Shown piece after piece: positions 38,746 through 48,816 of a stretch of 64,000 bases of DNA. A program made the translations under genes and the position numbers. The notes under the pieces are model-generated. The model worked only from the letters and a program-made list of their open reading frames with translations. It was not told the DNA's origin and did not search any database. The stretch comes from Microglena sp. YARC (taxonomy: Eukaryota > Chlorophyta > Chlorophyceae > Chlamydomonadales > Chlamydomonadaceae). The stretch lies in assembly GCA_022414725.1 (NCBI GenBank), contig CM039463.1:84666620-84730619 (forward strand), given 5' to 3'. Position 1 is the stretch's first letter. Every line of letters starts with the position of its first letter.

Positions 38746-39297
38746 TTAAGTGGCCACGTGGTTTTGCACGATGAAAGGCACGAGCACGTGACTGACCATG
38801 TGATTCCTTCTCCTCTGGAGGTGTTCGCGGTATCGCTCTGCGATCACTCGAACTGCCTTACTGACGCGCAGCCAAGACATGCAAATCTTCTCGAAGAAGA
38901 CCTCCTGGATTTCTGTATCATAGGAAGAGATATCCAGTGTAGATTCGTCCAAGAAGTCGATGTTGATGTCCAATCCAGGTCGGGTGATGTACAGCCTCTC
39001 CATTATGTGGTAGATGGTTGGATTGTCTTCGGACACAACCAAGGCTTTCAGCGCAAACAACTTGTGTCTGTTCCTTTTGTCCACATACAATATGAAGTCA
39101 AAGCATTCAGACATGTCCATTCCATTCCATTCCCTTCCATTCTGATTGTCCACTAACTGAGAGAACGCTGGGAAGAAAGCGTCTCCGAATGTGAACAACA
39201 CAGCTAATTCGTTGGGAAAGATAATCAGAGACGGATCTTGTGATTTGTATGCAGCATTAGCAAGTTGCAACCATATTTTCTCACCGACTGTTGACAT
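38746..39297 (-). CDS. Hypothetical protein, 183 aa
   Basis: An intact ORF from the ATG at 39297 (MSTVGEKIWLQLANAAYKSQ). It has an acidic alpha/beta body (IIFPNELAVLFTFGDAFFP, CFDFILYVDKRNRHKLFALK, NPTIYHIMERLYITRPGLD) and a basic helical C-terminus (VSKAVRVIAERYREHLQRRR). No membrane span or signal peptide. I do not recognise the family. It is flanked on both sides by repeats and has no close neighbour on its strand, so it is probably a single-gene transcript. Confidence 0.6.
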   Translation of the reverse strand: MSTVGEKIWLQLANAAYKSQDPSLIIFPNELAVLFTFGDAFFPAFSQLVDNQNGREWNGMDMSECFDFILYVDKRNRHKLFALKALVVSEDNPTIYHIMERLYITRPGLDINIDFLDESTLDISSYDTEIQEVFFEKICMSWLRVSKAVRVIAERYREHLQRRRNHMVSHVLVPFIVQNHVAT

Positions 39298-39396
39298 TAT
39301 TAGTTATTTAACGTTGTGGATAGAGTTGGGTTGGTTGTTTTATTACTTTGTTCAGATGGAAATGGTTTCAATTTTTTATTTTTTAGGTAATGCATA

Positions 39397-39750
39397 CAGT
39401 TGTTCTCAAATATTTTTGGGACACTCAGTATAATTTGAATGATATCCCCTGAAACCAGATACAGGTCCGTGGTTCACTACAAATATTTTTTGAGGAGTCT
39501 GAGGAAGGTTTGTAATATATACAACGTGTCCAAGAGCTCATGACATGTTGAGCCCAGAGCATGATGGCCTGGCTGAATGCTACCGTTGAATTTAAGCTAC
39601 CCGTATATCCTCGGGTCCGGGGGACATGTAGTAAGAAAGACAATGAATTGTCCATAGGGGTATCATGGGGGTCAACTCCCCCGGGGCTGCTGTCCTTTAC
39701 GAACAGGGATTTTCTGTTCGAACTGCCTTCAGGTATTCAGTTGCAGATTT
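39397..39750. repeat. Tc1-like end and inverted copy of the 54170-54305 sequence
   Basis: The left end TACAGTTGTTCTCAAATATT followed by TTTGGGACACTC is the Tc1-like motif. Further right, TTGAATTTAAGCTACCCGTA, GGGGGACATGTAGTAAGAAA and CAACTCCCCCGGGG are the reverse complement of 54170-54305. The remnant therefore shares an internal region with copy B of the 155-bp repeat locus, in opposite orientation. Confidence 0.7.
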
Positions 39751-39975
39751 TATTCAACAAGCGGCGGAGCCCCTTTCACCTCCCCACAGCGGAGCGACCG
39801 GGGGCGACCGGAGGGGAGCCCCCCAAAAGGATTCCGCGAGGAACCGAGCGGGTGGGCGACCGGAGGGGAGCCCACATGTCACATCAACCAGCAGACACAC
39901 TACTGTGTAACTAACTGTCAAGTCTTACACAATGTGTATGTTGTTTGTAAAAGATTAACTGTAACACTTGGGCGT
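39751..39975 (+). repeat. GC-rich repeat family B, copy 3
   Basis: Starts ATTCAACAAGCGGCGGAGCC and runs through CACAGCGGAGCGACCGGGGG, GAACCGAGCGGGTGGGCGAC and CACATCAACCAGCAGACACA to GTCTTACACAATGTGTATGT. A double-hairpin copy follows directly, as at 50700-50890. Confidence 0.85.
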
Positions 39976-39979
39976 TTCC

Positions 39980-40045
39980 GATGTGTCGTCTCAAGCAGAC
40001 TTCTGCTTGACAACTATGTCGGGAGTATGAAAGAGGAATCGCGGG
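39980..40045 (+). repeat. Double-hairpin element, copy 8 (5' half)
   Basis: GTCTCAAGCAGACTTCTGCT, ACAACTATGTCGGGAGTATG, GAATCGCGGGACACACGGCG. The second hairpin is replaced by the start of the minisatellite. Confidence 0.8.
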
Positions 40046-41515
40046 ACACACGGCGGCACCTGTCGAGTCGAGTCACAGAGCGACCGACCTCTCGCATCAG
40101 GCGGCGGCACCTGTCGAGTCGAGTCACATCACATGGCGACCTCTCGCATCAGGCGGCGGCACCTGTCGAGTCGAGTCACATCACAGCATCAGGCGGAGGC
40201 ACCTGTGTCGAGTCGCACATGGCGACCTCTCGCATCAGGCGGCGGCACCTGTCGAGTCGAGTCACATCACGCATCAGGCGGCACCTGTCGAGTCGAGTCA
40301 CATCACATGGCGACCTCTCGCATCAGGCGGCGGCACCTGTCGAGTCGAGTCACATCACATGGCGACCTCTCGCATCAGGCGGCGGCACCTGTGTCGAGTC
40401 GAGTCACACTCGCATCATGTCGAGACCACTCGCATCATGTCGAGACCACTCGCATCAGGCGGCACCTGTCGAGTCGAGTCGAGTCACATCACAGAGCGAC
40501 CTCTCGCATCACGGCGGAACCTGTGTCGAGTCACATCACAGAGCGACCTCTCTCATCAGGCGGAACATGTGTCGAGTCACAGAGCGACTTTCGCATCACG
40601 GCGGAACCTGTGTCGAGTCGAGTCACATCACAGAGCGACCTCTCGCATCACGGCGGCACCTGTGTCGAGTCACATCACAGAGCGACCACTCGCATCAGGC
40701 GGCGGCACCTGTGTCGAGTCGAGTCACATCACATGGCGACCTCTCGCATCAGGCGGCGGCACCTGTGTCGAGTCGAGTCACATCACAGAGCGACCTCTCG
40801 CATCACGGCGGCACTGTGTCGAGTCGAGTCACATCACATGGCGACCTCTCGCATCACGGCGGCACCTGTGTCGAGTCGAGTCACATCACAGAGCGACCTC
40901 TCGCATCACGGCGGCACCTGTGTCGAGTCACAGAGCGACCGACCTCTCGCATCAGGCGGCACCTGTGTCGACTGACTCACAGAGCGACCTCTCGCATCAC
41001 GGCGGCACCTGTGTCGAGTCACATCACATGGCGACCACTCTCATCAGGCGACCTCTCGCATCAGGCGGCACCTGTGTCGAGTCGAGTCACATCACAGAGC
41101 GAACTCTCGCATCAGGCGGCACCTGTGTCGAGTCGAGTCACATCACAGAGCGACCGACCTCTCGCATCAGGCGGCGGCACATGTCGAGTCGAGTCACATC
41201 ACACGGCAACCTATCGCATCAGGCGGCGGCACCTGTCGAGTCGAGTCGAGTCACATCACAGAGCGACCTCTCGCATCACGGCGGCACCTGTGTCGACTGA
41301 CTCACAGAGCGACTTTCGCATCACGGCGGAACCTGTCGTGTCGAGTCACATCACAGAGCGACTTTCGCATCACGGCGGAACCTGTGTCGACTGACTCACA
41401 GAGCGACCACCCTCATCAGGCGGCACCTGTGTCGACTGACTCACAGAGCGACTTTCGCATCACGGCGGCACCTGTCGAGTCGAGTCACACGGCGACCACT
41501 ATCATCAATGCGGAA
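40045..41515. repeat. Main minisatellite, GTCGAGTCACATCACAGAGC unit, about 30 copies
   Basis: Units of roughly 40-55 bases alternate GTCGAGTCGAGTCACATCAC, AGAGCGACCTCTCGCATCA, CGGCGGCACCTGTGTC and variants (ATGGCGACC, GCGGAACC). The unit composition keeps three plus-strand frames open over hundreds of codons, which explains the apparent 280-486 residue ORFs. Clusters of the same family lie at 37610, 44310-44580, 52130-52220 and 55310-55580. Confidence 0.95.
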
Positions 41516-41544
41516 CGATGTTGACTTACGGGGGACGATCGCTC

Positions 41545-41640
41545 GCATCGCAAAGAACACGTTTAAAATAGGGATTGATGTGAGCCTCCGGAATTCTTCA
41601 GTATTTATTTTTTGTTGAAATTTTTGTTGTTACCGAGATG
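41545..41640 (+). repeat. Single partial unit of the 112-bp satellite
   Basis: GAACACGTTTAAAATAGGGA to ACCGAGATGGAGA, lacking the left palindrome arm. It lies 9 kb from the main array. Confidence 0.9.
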
Positions 41641-41766
41641 GAGACCGTCCGTCCGTCCATTCATGACACACGGTGGCGGATCATCGTCACTCATCGTCTC
41701 GTGGAAGTGGTGTAAACAACGCAGAAGACACTGTAACGAACCTTATTCTCATCTTCACAGCCAGCG
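41640..41766 (+). repeat. Leader cassette, copy 3 (3' part)
   Basis: GACCGTCCGTCCGTCCATTC, ACACGGTGGCGGATCATCGT, GTGGAAGTGGTGTAAACAAC, then GACACTGTAACGAACCTTAT and CTTCACAGCCAGCG directly before the ATG at 41767. No hairpin part. Confidence 0.85.
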
Positions 41767-42708
41767 ATGAAAAGGGAGGGTAAGCAGCCTAGGGCGAATT
41801 GCAAGCCCTATAATCCCTCAGAAGGAGACTGTATGCCTCCAGCAAATAGCAAGTCTCCTGCAAAAGGGTACGGAGCCAACTGGGGTTTGACGAGTTTGAC
41901 ATGTGACTCCCTTGCTGCCGTCCCTATCGAAAAGCGCGGCAGTGGCGACATCACCTACGGGCTTAAAGAACGGCCAGGAGAAGCGCACTCACATGGCCAT
42001 AGTAAATCCGGGTCCAGTCCAATGCTGCACTCAAAAAGACCCAGGCCCCAGATCACCAGGCAGCCCTCCACTAACCAGAGAAGCACTTCTCACGGGGGCC
42101 ACTCCTCTCAATCATCACTACCAGCATCCTGGGGCGGAACTGGACCTGGACACCAGAGTAGGCCAGACCACTCAGCCTGTGACCATGGGCAAAGCACAGA
42201 CTCATGGCCGAGCGGGTCAGCGATGGGTAGCTTAGGCGGTGGCCGAGGAGGGGGGAAGAATGCATATGAGACATATGGACGGCCAGGGACGCGGGGCGGT
42301 GGCACCGGATTTGATTTGGAAGGACGACCAGTAACACGTGGGGGAACTAAGCCACCTTCGCGAATGCAGCTGGGTATGAACCGCCCCGCAGCTGATGGCC
42401 TCACTGCCCCGATCTCCTCCAGTTCCTCTTTCCCACCAGGATTACACCTCGCCCCACTGCCGACCAACTCAACGTCCACCCTGCTGGCGCCGAATTTGGG
42501 GTTCAGAGCAGGCCCGGGGGCAAAAGGAATGAACAGACCTGCGTCTCGTATTAATGGCATCGGTGGATTGGAGGGGACCCATCCACATGGGCGGTCGACT
42601 ATTGGAGTGGCGGGGGGCGGGGCTGCGAAGACGATGGGCGGGACGATCGGAAGAACGACGAGACACACCCTTGAAGGTTGTGATGTCATGGTGATGAGGC
42701 CCCGATGA
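41767..42708 (+). CDS. Low-complexity ORF, 313 aa, unknown
   Basis: An uninterrupted frame begins at the first ATG after a leader cassette. The product is rich in Gly, Ser, Pro and Arg (GGGRGGGKNAYETYGRPGTR, SSSSSFPPGLHLAPL) with no hydrophobic core, no membrane span and no motif I recognise. The opposite strand is also open for about 190 residues, as often happens in GC-rich unstructured sequence, so either strand or neither may be coding. The position after the cassette favours the plus strand. It may be a disordered protein or captured host DNA. Confidence 0.35.
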   Translation: MKREGKQPRANCKPYNPSEGDCMPPANSKSPAKGYGANWGLTSLTCDSLAAVPIEKRGSGDITYGLKERPGEAHSHGHSKSGSSPMLHSKRPRPQITRQPSTNQRSTSHGGHSSQSSLPASWGGTGPGHQSRPDHSACDHGQSTDSWPSGSAMGSLGGGRGGGKNAYETYGRPGTRGGGTGFDLEGRPVTRGGTKPPSRMQLGMNRPAADGLTAPISSSSSFPPGLHLAPLPTNSTSTLLAPNLGFRAGPGAKGMNRPASRINGIGGLEGTHPHGRSTIGVAGGGAAKTMGGTIGRTTRHTLEGCDVMVMRPR

Positions 42709-43394
42709 CTCCAGCGACTGTACTGCCCATCAGCAGCCCGTACATATCTTGTGACTGGGTAGCTCCAAGCCCTTACCTGGGCATCTCTGTCCAGCTGTTC
42801 TCAGCAGCTTCTAGGCAGCTCCCTGAGCCAGCCACTATGCTACATCCCAAGCATTCCAGCAGTTCTGAATAGCTGATTGTGTCAGCTTCAAGGTGCACTA
42901 AGGCGCTTGCGTTTTGGCTGGCCACCCAGCCAGAGGATCTGCCTAGAAGCTACTGTCCACAGCTGAAACGAAAAGCTGTGGCCCAGCCCAGGGTGGAATT
43001 GCAACCTGCCCCTCCCTCCTTAATAAATCAATTAATAATATTTGGTTCAGGAAGTGCATACACTGTTAGGTTTACTTATGTTCGGAAAGCGAACGAGTCA
43101 ACTGTTGCAACCCTTTATACAATTTGGAGAGACGTCGGATTCATCTGATTGATTAAGATCACCCAGATGTCTGAGTTTTTGGCACATTCATGCCAACCTG
43201 GATGGTGCCCCTCAAGCCCTCCGGTGCTTTCCTTGTGCGTATTTACGTGCCTCTCAAAATGCACAAAACACATTAAATACTCCTCAAGCAGAAGTAGCCT
43301 AGTGATCGTAGGCGCGGAACAAGCGACGTACGAAGGGGAGCCCTCACGACTCACGCAAGTGAACAGGAATAAGATGCACACACCACGCAAACGG
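42709..43394. other. Gene-free interval
   Basis: Sequence rich in CAGCTGTT, CCAGCC and TTCTAGGCAGCT, unlike the surroundings, then AT-rich sequence with short frames only. I see no supported gene and no terminal repeats. Confidence 0.45.
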
Positions 43395-43590
43395 CGGCAA
43401 TCCTCATTGTCGTCCATCTGACTCCAAAAGACACCACGGTGGCTTGCGCATCCTCATTGTATCGTCCATCTGTCTCCAAAAGACACCGCGGCGGCAAGCG
43501 CATCCTCATTGTATCGTCCATCTGTCTCCAAAAGACACCGCGGCGGCAAGCGCATCCTCATTGTATCGTCCATCTGTCTCCACGAGATAA
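43395..43590. repeat. 52-bp tandem repeat, four copies
   Basis: GCGCATCCTCATTGTATCGT, CCATCTGTCTCCAAAAGACA, CCGCGGCGGCAA. It belongs to the CGTCCAT...CGGCGGCTTGCGCAT family. Confidence 0.9.
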
Positions 43591-43653
43591 AAGCGACGGA
43601 AAAGTGCAGTAGTGTGTGTTAGTTACTGTTGGCTGTAAATTTTTCTAGTTTTA

Positions 43654-44022
43654 ATGCACAACACTGACATGACTACGTTATGCTGTGCAGAAATGACAGC
43701 CAAGGGGTGCTTCTCGTACAAGAATGCCACCGTCAACGGCTTCAACATCACCAATCAGCTCCAGGTCCGAGTGGAGGCGATCGACAACAACGTTGCGAAG
43801 ATCTATACCACAGATGAGAACGGCAACCCGCTGCCGATGCCTGTCAACGTCTCATTGCGCACCGGAGAGGATGTGAACGTCCCAGTCTACAACAATGAGT
43901 TCCTCATCGTGTGGATTGAAAGCTACGTGCTGGCTGTCGGTGGCGTCGACATCCTGTGGCTCCACAACCAGAAGCAGCAGGCCTTCTCTGCTAGCAACGG
44001 CATCGCGGCTTTCTCACTGTAA
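43654..44022 (+). CDS. Hypothetical beta-rich protein, 122 aa (paralogue at 61091)
   Basis: ATG at 43654, with possible later starts at 43669 and 43693. The sequence alternates short beta strands (LQVRVEAIDNNVAKIYTT, LPMPVNVSLRTGEDVNVPVY, NEFLIVWIESYVLAVGGVD) and ends ILWLHNQKQQAFSASNG. The minus-strand gene at 61091-61474 has the same plan, with IIEINRSYVIAYCGIQILRI and RQQQQAMFVCNG at the end. Two diverged, intact copies imply a conserved small domain, probably a beta sandwich. Function unknown. The upstream GAGATAAAAGCGAC could serve as a promoter. Confidence 0.6.
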   Translation: MHNTDMTTLCCAEMTAKGCFSYKNATVNGFNITNQLQVRVEAIDNNVAKIYTTDENGNPLPMPVNVSLRTGEDVNVPVYNNEFLIVWIESYVLAVGGVDILWLHNQKQQAFSASNGIAAFSL

Positions 44023-44125
44023 AGCGTGGTGTATCCAGTGCCATGTAGCCGTAAAGCGTGGTGTATGCCATGCATCCGTAAAATAGCGTGGTGTATCCAG
44101 TGCCATGCAGACGTAAAATAACCTC
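44023..44125. repeat. GCGTGGTGTATCCAGTGCCA tandem repeat
   Basis: Four copies of GTAAAGCGTGGTGTATCCAG or variants begin at the stop codon of the 43654 gene. It may be a 3'-UTR repeat. Confidence 0.8.
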
Positions 44126-44229
44126 GCATCAGGCGGCACCTGTGTCGGCACATGTGCCGCTATGGCCCTCCCAATCAAAAAATAACGAAAGTAACAAAAT
44201 TCAGGGAAACCTATCATTATACATCACGC

Positions 44230-44605
44230 TTGTTCGCATCCTCAAGCAACCAACCTCAAAACTGCTTGTCAATGGATGAGAACCACCGTACCACATTAAA
44301 CAACACTTTCGCATCAGGCGGCACCTGTGTCGAGTCACACGGCGACCTCTCGCATCACGGCGGCACCTGTGTCGACTGACTCACATAGCGACCACTCTCA
44401 TCAGGCGGAACCTGTGTCGAGTCACATCACAGAGCGACCACTCTCATCAGGCGGCACCTGTGTCGACTGACTCACATAGCGACCACTCTCATCAGGCGGA
44501 ACCTGTGTCGACTCACATCACAGAGCGACCACTCTCATCAGGCGGAACCTGTGTCGACTTACGGGGGACGATCGCTCGCATCGCAAAGAAGTCGATACTC
44601 TCTAA
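44230..44605. repeat. Dispersed CAAGCAACCAACCTCAAAAC element and minisatellite cluster 2
   Basis: 44230-44308 (CCTCAAGCAACCAACCTCAA, ATGAGAACCACCGTACCACA) recurs at 62495-62580. From 44310 about eight units of the GTCGAGTCACATC minisatellite follow. Confidence 0.8.
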
Positions 44606-44850
44606 GACAACCTGTGATCACATGTCAAGCATGGGTCTGCTAGACAAGCGCTCTCGTATATCGATAGGGGAATCGCGGGCCCCACGGAGTGGGGCAGGGG
44701 AATTTAGTTGCAGAAACCTGTCAAGTCATCATACACGTACACACGCAAACGGCGGGAAACTGTCGCATCCACACCGTCCGTCCATTCATGACACACGGAT
44801 GCGGTGGCGGATTCTCGTCCTCGAATGAAGTGTAAACAACCATTATTCAG
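44605..44850 (+). repeat. Leader cassette, copy 4, with double-hairpin element
   Basis: GATCACATGTCAAGCATGGG, CGTATATCGATAGGGGAATC, GCCCCACGGAGTGGGGCAGG, CTGTCGCATCCACACCGTCC and GAAGTGTAAACAACC lead into the F-box/LRR gene. Confidence 0.85.
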
Positions 44851-44891
44851 CACAGCAAGGCACAGCAAGGCACAGCACACTTCACAAACGA

Positions 44892-46345
44892 ATGAGTTCC
44901 TTTGACGAAATCAATGAAGATGTATTGGAGATCATTCTATCCAAATTGGATAGAATTCGAACGAATCCCACAATCATTGAATGCGATTTCGAACGAATCC
45001 CACCTCAAACAAGTGCCTCTCGTTTGCGAAAAGTGGAGATGCGTCACATCCCGGTGTGTCTCAAGGATCCACCTAAGATATTATAACAGTTTGGAATACG
45101 CATTATCACGCATTTGCAGGCTCCAAGAGTTGAAAATCGGTGTCAATCGGGGGGAATACGTACCCTACCAATCAATGTCGGCTATCGAAGACAAGATCCA
45201 AGACATATCGCCGCTGTCCGGACTCACTGCGTTGGTTCACCTGGACATATCGAACACCTACGTGACCGACATATCGCCACTTGCCGGACTCACTTCGTTG
45301 ACGCACATGAACATGTCGCACACCTACGTGGACGAAGACCTATTATCACCGCTTTCCGGACTCACTTCGTTGACGCACCTGAACATGTCGCACACACCTC
45401 TGTACAACATACCAGCTCTGTCCGGACTCACTTCGTTGATTCACCTGAACATGGCGCACACACTTGTGACCGACATATCACCACTGGCCGCCCTCACTTC
45501 GTTGATTCACCTAGACATTTCTCTAATGCAAGCAAAACTCAAAGACATATCACCGCTGTCCGGTCTCACTTCGTTGATTCACCTAGATATTTCGCACCTC
45601 ACGTACGTGGACGACCACCTATCAGCGATTTCCGGGTTCAATGCGTTGGTTCACCTCAACATTTCGCATATCGGAAACAAACTCGAATACATATCACAGC
45701 TTTCCGGACTCACCGCGTTGGTTCATCTGAACATGGCGTACACACGTGTGGGCGAACACCTATCACCGCTTTCCGCCCTCACTTCGTTGATTCACCTGAA
45801 CATGGAGGGCACCGACGTGGAATACCTATCATCTCTGTCCGGTATCAATTCGTTGATTCACCTCGACATTTCGCATCTCAAATACAAGCTCGAAGACATC
45901 TCACCGGTGTCCGGTATCACTGCGTTGCTTCACCTGAACATGGAGCACACACGTGTACCCTCTATATCACTACTGTCCGGCCTCACTTCGTTGGTTCATC
46001 TGAACATGGCGTACACATGTGTGGTCGAAGACCGATTACCGCTGTCCGGCTTCATTTCGTTTTGTCGCCGGAGCAAGGTGCTCGACATATCACCGCTGGC
46101 AGGACTCACTTCGTTGATTCACCTGAACATGAAGGGCACCGACGTGGACGACATATCACCACTGGAAGGACTCACTTCATTGGTGCACCTGGACATTTCG
46201 AACACCGACGTGGACGACATATCACCGCTGGCAGGACTCACTTCGTTGGTTCACCTGGACATTTCGAACAGACGTGGACGACATATCACCGCTTTCCGGA
46301 CTCACCTCGTTGACGTACTTGAAAAATGGATGGAATGATGTGTAA
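44892..46345 (+). pseudogene. F-box and leucine-rich-repeat protein, two frameshifts
   Basis: From the ATG at 44892 the product starts MSSFDEINEDVLEIILSKLD, an F-box-like start. One shift at about 44960-45010 moves to the frame that supplies LKQVPLVCEKWRCVTSRCV, the second half of an F-box, and then some 17 leucine-rich repeats of 22-24 residues (DISPLSGLTSLVHLDISNTD type). The thirteenth is defective (GFISFCRRSKV). A two-base loss near 46271 moves the last repeat out of frame, and the likely original stop is at 46343-46345. F-box proteins recruit targets to SCF ubiquitin ligases, with LRRs as the usual target-binding part. Giant viruses often encode such sets. Between the shifts about 430 codons are open, so the damage is recent or is sequencing error. 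Confidence 0.75.
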
Positions 46346-46697
46346 AATTGTTCAACGGGTCATCCTTAGTAAATGTAGCCGGTATCTACATATGGACTGT
46401 GACAAACAGGCGGAAAGCGTGGTCACGGCGGTAGCTTGTCGACTCCTATCGATCGATCGTCCGTACATCTGGGACCCAAGCCCCCCCCAAAATATAGTGG
46501 GGCTTCACGAATGACTGACCTACCTGCAAGCGTGGCAGCGTGCAAGCACACGGAGATGGCTCTCGCAAAATACATCGATCGATCTAGACAGACAGGCTGC
46601 CGCGACACAGACCCCAAGGAGGCGGAGGCTGTCGCAAAATACATCGATCGATCGATCGATCGTCCATATGGGAACGAAGGCCCCCCAAAAATAGAGT
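46346..46697. other. Gene-free interval with ATCGATCG repeats
   Basis: Three related blocks each have ATCGATCGATC followed by CGTCCGTACAT or CGTCCATATGG, then AAGGCCCCCC and AAAATAGAGTGGG (46440, 46570, 46640). No gene. Confidence 0.55.
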
Positions 46698-46800
46698 GGG
46701 AGTCGTCTCAAGCAGGCTTCTGCTTGACAACTATATCGGGATTGTGAAGGGGAAACCGCGGGCCCCATGGAGTGGGGCAGTGGAATTCAGCGCCTCCAGC
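46698..46800 (+). repeat. Double-hairpin element, copy 9 (complete)
   Basis: GTCTCAAGCAGGCTTCTGCT, ACAACTATATCGGGATTGTG, GAAACCGCGGGCCCCATGGA, GTGGGGCAGTGGAATTCAGC. Confidence 0.85.
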
Positions 46801-47010
46801 AATGCGTATTATTTCTGAGAGCCATACAAACGCTACAGGCCCACGCCCCTCGTCTTAGAGAGCGTCCGCACAGAAGACTAAAGCGGAGGCTACAGTGTCA
46901 AACAATGGATCGATCGCGGTACGAAGGCCGCGGCGGCGGATGTGTTGAGTCATCACGCACACGCGCAGGCTCAAGCAGGATGAGTGACAGTAACATGGTC
47001 CCGCAGGTCG

Positions 47011-47955
47011 CTACTGCAAGAACAGTATAGCGGACGCGGCCATGTACCTGGCGCGCACCCTCCTTCCCGCATCAGTTTTCATCAGAGCAGCCTCTCCAGC
47101 CGTATCCAGCTGCGGCATACTTGGCTGAAACTCGAACGCCACACCCAACAGATGCTCCAGAAGCGGCGCCGCCAACCCGGACGGGTCGTCGTTGTTCAAG
47201 CTATCACACAGCCTAGTCACGGCTGACTGCAGCATGTCGCTAGTGGCCTGGGGAACCGCCCCCAACAACCCTGTGACGCGGCCCTCCCACTGCATCGGAG
47301 TCACCGTCTCCAGCGCTCGTGCTGCGGACAGGGCGCCAACTTCCACGATGCTGCACAGGATCTTCAGACGCTCCGGCAGCGGAAGCGCCGCATAGGCGGA
47401 GCAGATTCGGGACCCGACGGGGTAGTCGGTAGCCAGCCACGGGTGTAGGGGAAGCGCTCGACTGAGCAGCTTGAGATCAGGGCTGTCAAACAGCCAGGCC
47501 GCTGCATTATGTAGATGGGAAGCCCGTTTGGTAGGGGACGCCGTGTGTGCCAAGTCGAGCAGCAGCAGATCCGCGTACAACTCCAGGAAGCGAGGGCTGA
47601 TATGGCGCAACTGATCCGGGTGGCTGCATAGGTTCATGCAGGCGTCTAAAGCATACGGCAAAAAGACATGCGGCATGCTGAGGATAATATGACGCGTCTC
47701 CGAGCTTGCGGTTCTGGCAAGGGTCACCAAGTTGTACATCTCCAACAACGCGGCAATCACGGTGGCACCCGCATCCATTTCCTCAGCGGTAGGCGCGCTG
47801 CCTCTGCGTAGCGGCTCTGAAAGCAGATGCTTCACACGGCCTGCCGACGTTGCAAGGTTACCAACATCGTTGGTGCATCTCACGAGCCACTCGCAGCGCC
47901 CCAGACGCCAAGATAGGGGGGCGATCTTATTGCTCACGGCCACCGACGCAAGCAT
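47011..47955 (-). CDS. Hypothetical helical protein, 314 aa
   Basis: The frame is open from a GTG at 47997, but the first ATG is at 47955 (MLASVAVSNKIAPLSWRLGR). The product is almost entirely helical, rich in Leu and Ala (VIAALLEMYNLVTLARTASS, RFLELYADLLLLDLAH, RVTGLLGAVPQATSDMLQSA), with a repeat-like spacing that suggests a superhelical (HEAT/ARM-like) fold. I cannot name a family. GC content is clearly above that of its neighbours. No membrane segment long enough to be certain. The intact 300-codon frame in high-complexity sequence makes it a real gene. Role unknown. Confidence 0.6.
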   Translation of the reverse strand: MLASVAVSNKIAPLSWRLGRCEWLVRCTNDVGNLATSAGRVKHLLSEPLRRGSAPTAEEMDAGATVIAALLEMYNLVTLARTASSETRHIILSMPHVFLPYALDACMNLCSHPDQLRHISPRFLELYADLLLLDLAHTASPTKRASHLHNAAAWLFDSPDLKLLSRALPLHPWLATDYPVGSRICSAYAALPLPERLKILCSIVEVGALSAARALETVTPMQWEGRVTGLLGAVPQATSDMLQSAVTRLCDSLNNDDPSGLAAPLLEHLLGVAFEFQPSMPQLDTAGEAALMKTDAGRRVRARYMAASAILFLQ

Positions 47956-48064
47956 CCGCTGAAAACACTTGCTGACAATCCTAGAATCTTCGCGCACTTC
48001 AACGGTACGGTGAGCTCTAAACCTGTTAGAGCCATCCCCTTAAGCCATCCTTCAGTTAACCCAC

Positions 48065-48240
48065 AGGGCTCCTACAGTCGGCGGAAAAGTATTTATTTTT
48101 TATTGAAATAATTATTCTTCAGTATTTATTTTTTGTTGAAATAATTGTTGTTCCCGAGATGGAGAGTCTTCTTTTCAGAGGTGTTCATGTGAACACGTTT
48201 GTTTAAAATAGGGATTGATGTGAGCCTTTATTTTTTGCTG
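48065..48240 (+). repeat. Partial units of the 112-bp satellite
   Basis: TACAGTCGGCGGAAAAGTAT (the second TIR type) is followed by AGTATTTATTTTTTGTTGAA twice and GAGGTGTTCATGTGAACACG, so about one and a half rearranged units. Confidence 0.85.
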
Positions 48241-48715
48241 AAATAATAAGAGTAAACAGCACCCGTGTTGCAGCGTCGATTGGATAATCGAGCGTTTTTA
48301 CGAGGTCCATGCGAGATCCACCATGTCACACAAGGAGTGACGAGAATCCGTGTGTCATGAATGGGGGGCTGCAAAATCCGCCATGGCATATGTGTGTGTG
48401 TGTGTGTGAGAATGAATGATGGACGGGGTCGCAAATGGTGATCACATGTCAAGCAGAGGCCTGCTAGACAATAGATCTCGTATATCGATAGGGGGGGATC
48501 GCGGCCCCCACGGAGTGGGGTAGGGGAATTGAGCTGCAGAAACCTGTCAAGGCATCAATCAATCATCACACGCAAAACGGTGGAAAACTGTCGCATCCAC
48601 ACCGTCCGTCCGTTCATTCGTGACACACGGTGGCGGATCATCGTCTGTCTCGTGGAAGTTGTGTAAACAACGCAGAAGACCATTTAACGAACATTATTCT
48701 CTGCTACATCACAAT
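48240..48715 (+). repeat. Deleted GIY-YIG relic joined to leader cassette, copy 5
   Basis: 48246-48284 (GAGTAAACAGCACCCGTGTT) matches the 3' part of the intact GIY-YIG gene (34213-34250). It is joined at once to GGATAATCGAGCGTTTTTAC from that gene's 5' flank (35503 onwards), so about 1.25 kb of gene is missing. The whole cassette follows, with its double hairpin (TCAAGCAGAGGCCTGCTAGA, GCGGCCCCCACGGAGTGGGG) and AGTTGTGTAAACAACGCAGA, ending about 100 bases before the helicase gene. Confidence 0.85.
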
Positions 48716-48816
48716 GCTCAATACGTTGTTGGTTCCTAGACTTAAACAATAGCTAACTGTGGGAACTGAGTTGATTATAACTTTTCCAATTTCTTAGCTT
48801 TTATTATTGTTCGGTC

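Noticed and set aside
39934..41394. A 486-codon plus-strand ORF and overlapping ORFs of 280-313 codons
   Set aside because: They are translations of a minisatellite and are open in all three frames. The peptides are only permutations of the repeat unit.
45114..46313. A 399-codon ORF overlapping the LRR gene
   Set aside because: It is a shifted frame of the LRR repeat DNA. The LRR frame has the biologically sensible Leu spacing.
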